A DNA stretch of 7,859 bases, taken from contig SICY01000030.1 of assembly GCA_009697485.1 (NCBI GenBank), forward strand, positions 1 to 7,859, read 5' to 3'. Positions 5,726 through 7,859 of this stretch are shown in pieces (the stretch's first letter is position 1; each line of letters starts with the position of its first letter). The notes under the pieces were generated by a model that was not told where the DNA came from, ran no database searches, and saw only the letters and a program-made list of their open reading frames with translations. The translations under genes and the position numbers were made by a program. The DNA comes from Nitrosarchaeum sp. (GTDB taxonomy: Archaea > Thermoproteota > Nitrososphaeria > Nitrososphaerales > Nitrosopumilaceae).

Positions 5726-5730
5726 TTCTC

Positions 5731-6585
5731 TTATTTTTCAATTGCGTTTACCATTTTTGTCAATTTTTTATATGAATCTTCTAAATTTATATTTACAGAG
5801 AGTTTTTCTTGGCAAGTCTTGATGTAATTTATCACTTCTTCTGTTTTTGATTCTTGTACTGCCGTAAGTAATCTTCCGATGTCTTTCCAAAGCTCTTCTG
5901 CAACTCTTCTAATTTCTGGATTTGCAATAATTGTTTCAATTAATTCTGGTGATTCTGTCATGATACTTTCAGCTAGTATTTTTTGAACTCTAAAAGTTGT
6001 TCCAGACATTTTTTCTGTTAGTGACATTTTTTCATCTTTTGAAATTATGTTTGCAAAAACAAGATTCATCAAATGTGTTAACCCCAAGATCACTGCAATT
6101 TTTTTATCATGTTCAATTGCATCAATTGTTACAAAATTTGCTCCATCGAAAAGCTCTTTTGCAATTGCCAGTTCTTTTTTTGCATCTTTTACTGGGACTG
6201 AAATTATGTTTTGTCCTTTGATTGATTTTGCTCCAGGTCCAAACATAGGATGAATGCATATTGGATTAATTTTTGTTGGCATTTTTGATAATGATGCTAC
6301 TACTTTGGATTTTTCCGATGATATTTCTATTAGATATGTTCCCCTCTTCATTTCTTTTGCAATCAATCTGATTATCTCTGGCGTTCTTCTTGTAGGTGTG
6401 CACAATACAACATAATCTGCTTTTAAAATTCCTCCTACTAATGAATCCGACTGAATAATTCCTTTTCCTTGAATTTTATTTTCAGTATCATAACCTGTTA
6501 CCTCAAAATCATTTGCTAAAAAATATTTTGCAAACCATTGTCCCATCTGACCTCCTATCCCAATTATTGTGATTTTCTTTTTCAT
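5731..6585 (-). CDS. tyrA: Prephenate/arogenate dehydrogenase TyrA
   Basis: This 284-residue dehydrogenase oxidatively decarboxylates prephenate (to 4-hydroxyphenylpyruvate) or arogenate (to tyrosine). The N-terminal Rossmann fold has GIGGQMGQW (9-17), similar to the GGGGQMG of the E. coli T-protein, and an acidic residue after the second strand (Asp33 in GYD), which favours NAD over NADP. HPMFGPG (112-118) carries the catalytic His112. The helical C-terminal domain includes THLMN with His171 and GTTFRVQ (195-201). There is no fused chorismate mutase domain at either end; that activity is instead on the upstream gene. The ATG at 6585 overlaps the upstream TGA (ATGA), indicating translational coupling. 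No ACT domain is present, so feedback control by tyrosine through ACT is not expected. Prephenate versus arogenate preference is not decidable from sequence. Confidence 0.93.
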   Translation of the reverse strand: MKKKITIIGIGGQMGQWFAKYFLANDFEVTGYDTENKIQGKGIIQSDSLVGGILKADYVVLCTPTRRTPEIIRLIAKEMKRGTYLIEISSEKSKVVASLSKMPTKINPICIHPMFGPGAKSIKGQNIISVPVKDAKKELAIAKELFDGANFVTIDAIEHDKKIAVILGLTHLMNLVFANIISKDEKMSLTEKMSGTTFRVQKILAESIMTESPELIETIIANPEIRRVAEELWKDIGRLLTAVQESKTEEVINYIKTCQEKLSVNINLEDSYKKLTKMVNAIEK

Positions 6586-7859
6586 TGCTTATCTCTCATC
6601 ATATTACCAAGTATATTCATTCCATCCATTAGTGTTTTTTCGTTTTGACATGCAGATATTCTAATGAAATTCTTGTACTCTCCAAAACTTTCTCCTGGTG
6701 CCACTGCTAATCCTTTCTCTAAAAGATTGTTTGCAAATTGCACTCCATTAAATTCATCTTGATTAACACGAGCAAAAAGATACATCGCACCATCAGGTAC
6801 CACAAAATCCAAATTCATCTCTTTTGCCTTTTCAGTCAGTACTTTCAGTCTGGTTTGTACTGTATTAGTATTGTTTGATATGTCTGCTTCTAATGCTTTC
6901 ATGGCAATATATTGAATAGGCTCAGAAACATTTGTGAGGCAAAGTGCTTCTAATTTTGATAATATGTCGATAATTTTGGGGCTTGCAATGGCATATCCAA
7001 TTCTAAACCCTGTCATTGCATGAGATTTTGAAAATGATTGAGTGATAATGCTTTTATCATAATTATAGCAAAGTATGCTTTTCCATTTCTTAAATGCATA
7101 TTGAGAATAAATCTCATCGCTAAGAATGTACAGATTGTTTTTTATTGCTATATTTACAATTTCATCTTGTACTTTTTCCGGCAGAATTTTTCCTGTTGGA
7201 TTATTTGGATAGTTCAATACAATCATTTTTGTATTTGTGTTGATCACTTTTTCAATTTGCTCAATTGTAGGTTCCCATCTTTCTTCTAATGTAGTAGTGA
7301 TAGTTCTGACTTTAATTCCTGCACTTAAAGCACAATCCTTGTATGCAGGCCATGCTGGTTCTATGACGATTAACTCATCACCAGGATTTAACAATGTGGT
7401 GATTGCCGTAAAAATTGAAAATCGTGCACCGGGACTAACTATTATGTTATCTTGTGAAACGTTTGCACCAAATTTTTTAGATGAATATTTTGCAAGTGCA
7501 TCTCTAAATGACGTCAGGCCTTTTGCTTGACCATATTTTAAAAATCCTTTGTCAAAAACTTCTTCAAGCGCTTTTCTTACAATTTGGGGTGGTAAAAAAT
7601 CAGGCTCACCAACTTCCATGTGGATAATTTTCTTGCCTTCTTGTTCCATTGTTTTTGCTTTAAGAAAAATTGATAGATGTGTTTGTTTACTCTCTGATTG
7701 TACTTTAATCGATTCATTAAGTAAAAAATTTAAAAATTTTGTTGCAATTGACTCGTTAAAATTTAACTCATTACATAATGTAATCACTTTTGTACGTAGA
7801 TTATCTTCTCGAGTTTCATCTGTGATTCCTTTTCCTATGTTTTTTTTGATTTCTCCAAT
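6582..7859 (-). CDS. Chorismate mutase (AroQ)-aminotransferase fusion, 5' truncated by window edge
   Basis: The minus-strand frame is open to the right edge, giving 425 visible residues. A GTG at 7787 is the first standard start inside the window, but 24 residues upstream continue a chorismate mutase domain. Visible residues 1-58 align without gaps to E. coli P-protein chorismate mutase (from memory, offset 34): Lys5, Asp14, Arg17, Glu18 and Gln54 match active-site Lys39, Asp48, Arg51, Glu52 and Gln88. About 35 residues are missing. The rest is a class I fold type I PLP aminotransferase: GEPDF (84-88), NYPNNPTG (216-223), SDEIYS (247-252), SFSK with PLP lysine 278, FR (Arg286) and FIRIS with Arg400 for the substrate carboxylate. 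Mutase makes prephenate; the aminotransferase would act on prephenate, phenylpyruvate, 4-hydroxyphenylpyruvate or possibly aspartate. It overlaps tyrA by 4 bp. Confidence 0.92.
   Translation of the reverse strand: MGEIKKNIGKGITDETREDNLRTKVITLCNELNFNESIATKFLNFLLNESIKVQSESKQTHLSIFLKAKTMEQEGKKIIHMEVGEPDFLPPQIVRKALEEVFDKGFLKYGQAKGLTSFRDALAKYSSKKFGANVSQDNIIVSPGARFSIFTAITTLLNPGDELIVIEPAWPAYKDCALSAGIKVRTITTTLEERWEPTIEQIEKVINTNTKMIVLNYPNNPTGKILPEKVQDEIVNIAIKNNLYILSDEIYSQYAFKKWKSILCYNYDKSIITQSFSKSHAMTGFRIGYAIASPKIIDILSKLEALCLTNVSEPIQYIAMKALEADISNNTNTVQTRLKVLTEKAKEMNLDFVVPDGAMYLFARVNQDEFNGVQFANNLLEKGLAVAPGESFGEYKNFIRISACQNEKTLMDGMNILGNMMRDKQ

Noticed and set aside
5339..5730. Terminator hairpin after thiC
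   Set aside because: No stem-loop followed by a T-run is apparent; the convergent NUDIX coding sequence occupies the region.
7237..7530. Plus-strand frames opposite the aminotransferase and TyrA genes
   Set aside because: They are antisense to conserved catalytic regions and have no start signals or motifs.
7785..7787. GTG as the start of the aminotransferase gene
   Set aside because: Twenty-four further in-frame codons to the window edge continue a recognisable chorismate mutase domain with aligned catalytic residues, so the GTG is an internal valine.

Overview
The window looks like a compact, AT-rich archaeal chromosome segment, most likely from an ammonia-oxidising thaumarchaeon (Nitrosopumilus-like). 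This is inferred from the ThiD-ThiN fusion, a short archaeal-type ThiC, TATA-like boxes about 26-29 bp ahead of several start codons (leaderless transcription), few Shine-Dalgarno sequences and very tight gene packing. No marker gene fixes the taxon.

Left part (1-2053), sugar-nucleotide chemistry. It opens with the C-terminal half of a GalT-like uridylyltransferase, cut by the left edge, followed by a four-helix membrane protein of unknown role. Convergent to these, on the minus strand, is a two-gene unit: an NDP-sugar pyrophosphorylase-like nucleotidyltransferase and a GNAT acetyltransferase that strongly resembles eukaryotic glucosamine-6-phosphate N-acetyltransferase (GNA1).

Middle part (2115-5338), thiamine pyrimidine branch. 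A ThiD-ThiN fusion on the minus strand is divergent from a plus-strand set of a small zinc ribbon protein, a small coiled-coil protein and ThiC. ThiC makes HMP-P, ThiD phosphorylates it to HMP-PP, and ThiN joins HMP-PP to the thiazole phosphate. The divergent intergenic region carries a perfect 12-bp palindrome just upstream of a TATA box, and a related half-motif lies upstream of the thiC TATA box.

Right part (5321-7859), end of aromatic amino acid synthesis, minus strand. A chorismate mutase-aminotransferase fusion (5' end outside the window) overlaps tyrA by 4 bp, and tyrA is followed 5 bp later by a NUDIX hydrolase that runs 18 bp into the end of thiC. The fusion and TyrA together could take chorismate to tyrosine.

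There is no gene-free stretch above 300 bases. I saw no rRNA, tRNA, CRISPR array or insertion sequence. The most notable items are the chorismate mutase-aminotransferase fusion, the GNA1-like acetyltransferase beside a nucleotidyltransferase, and the putative thiamine regulatory region with two unassigned small proteins.
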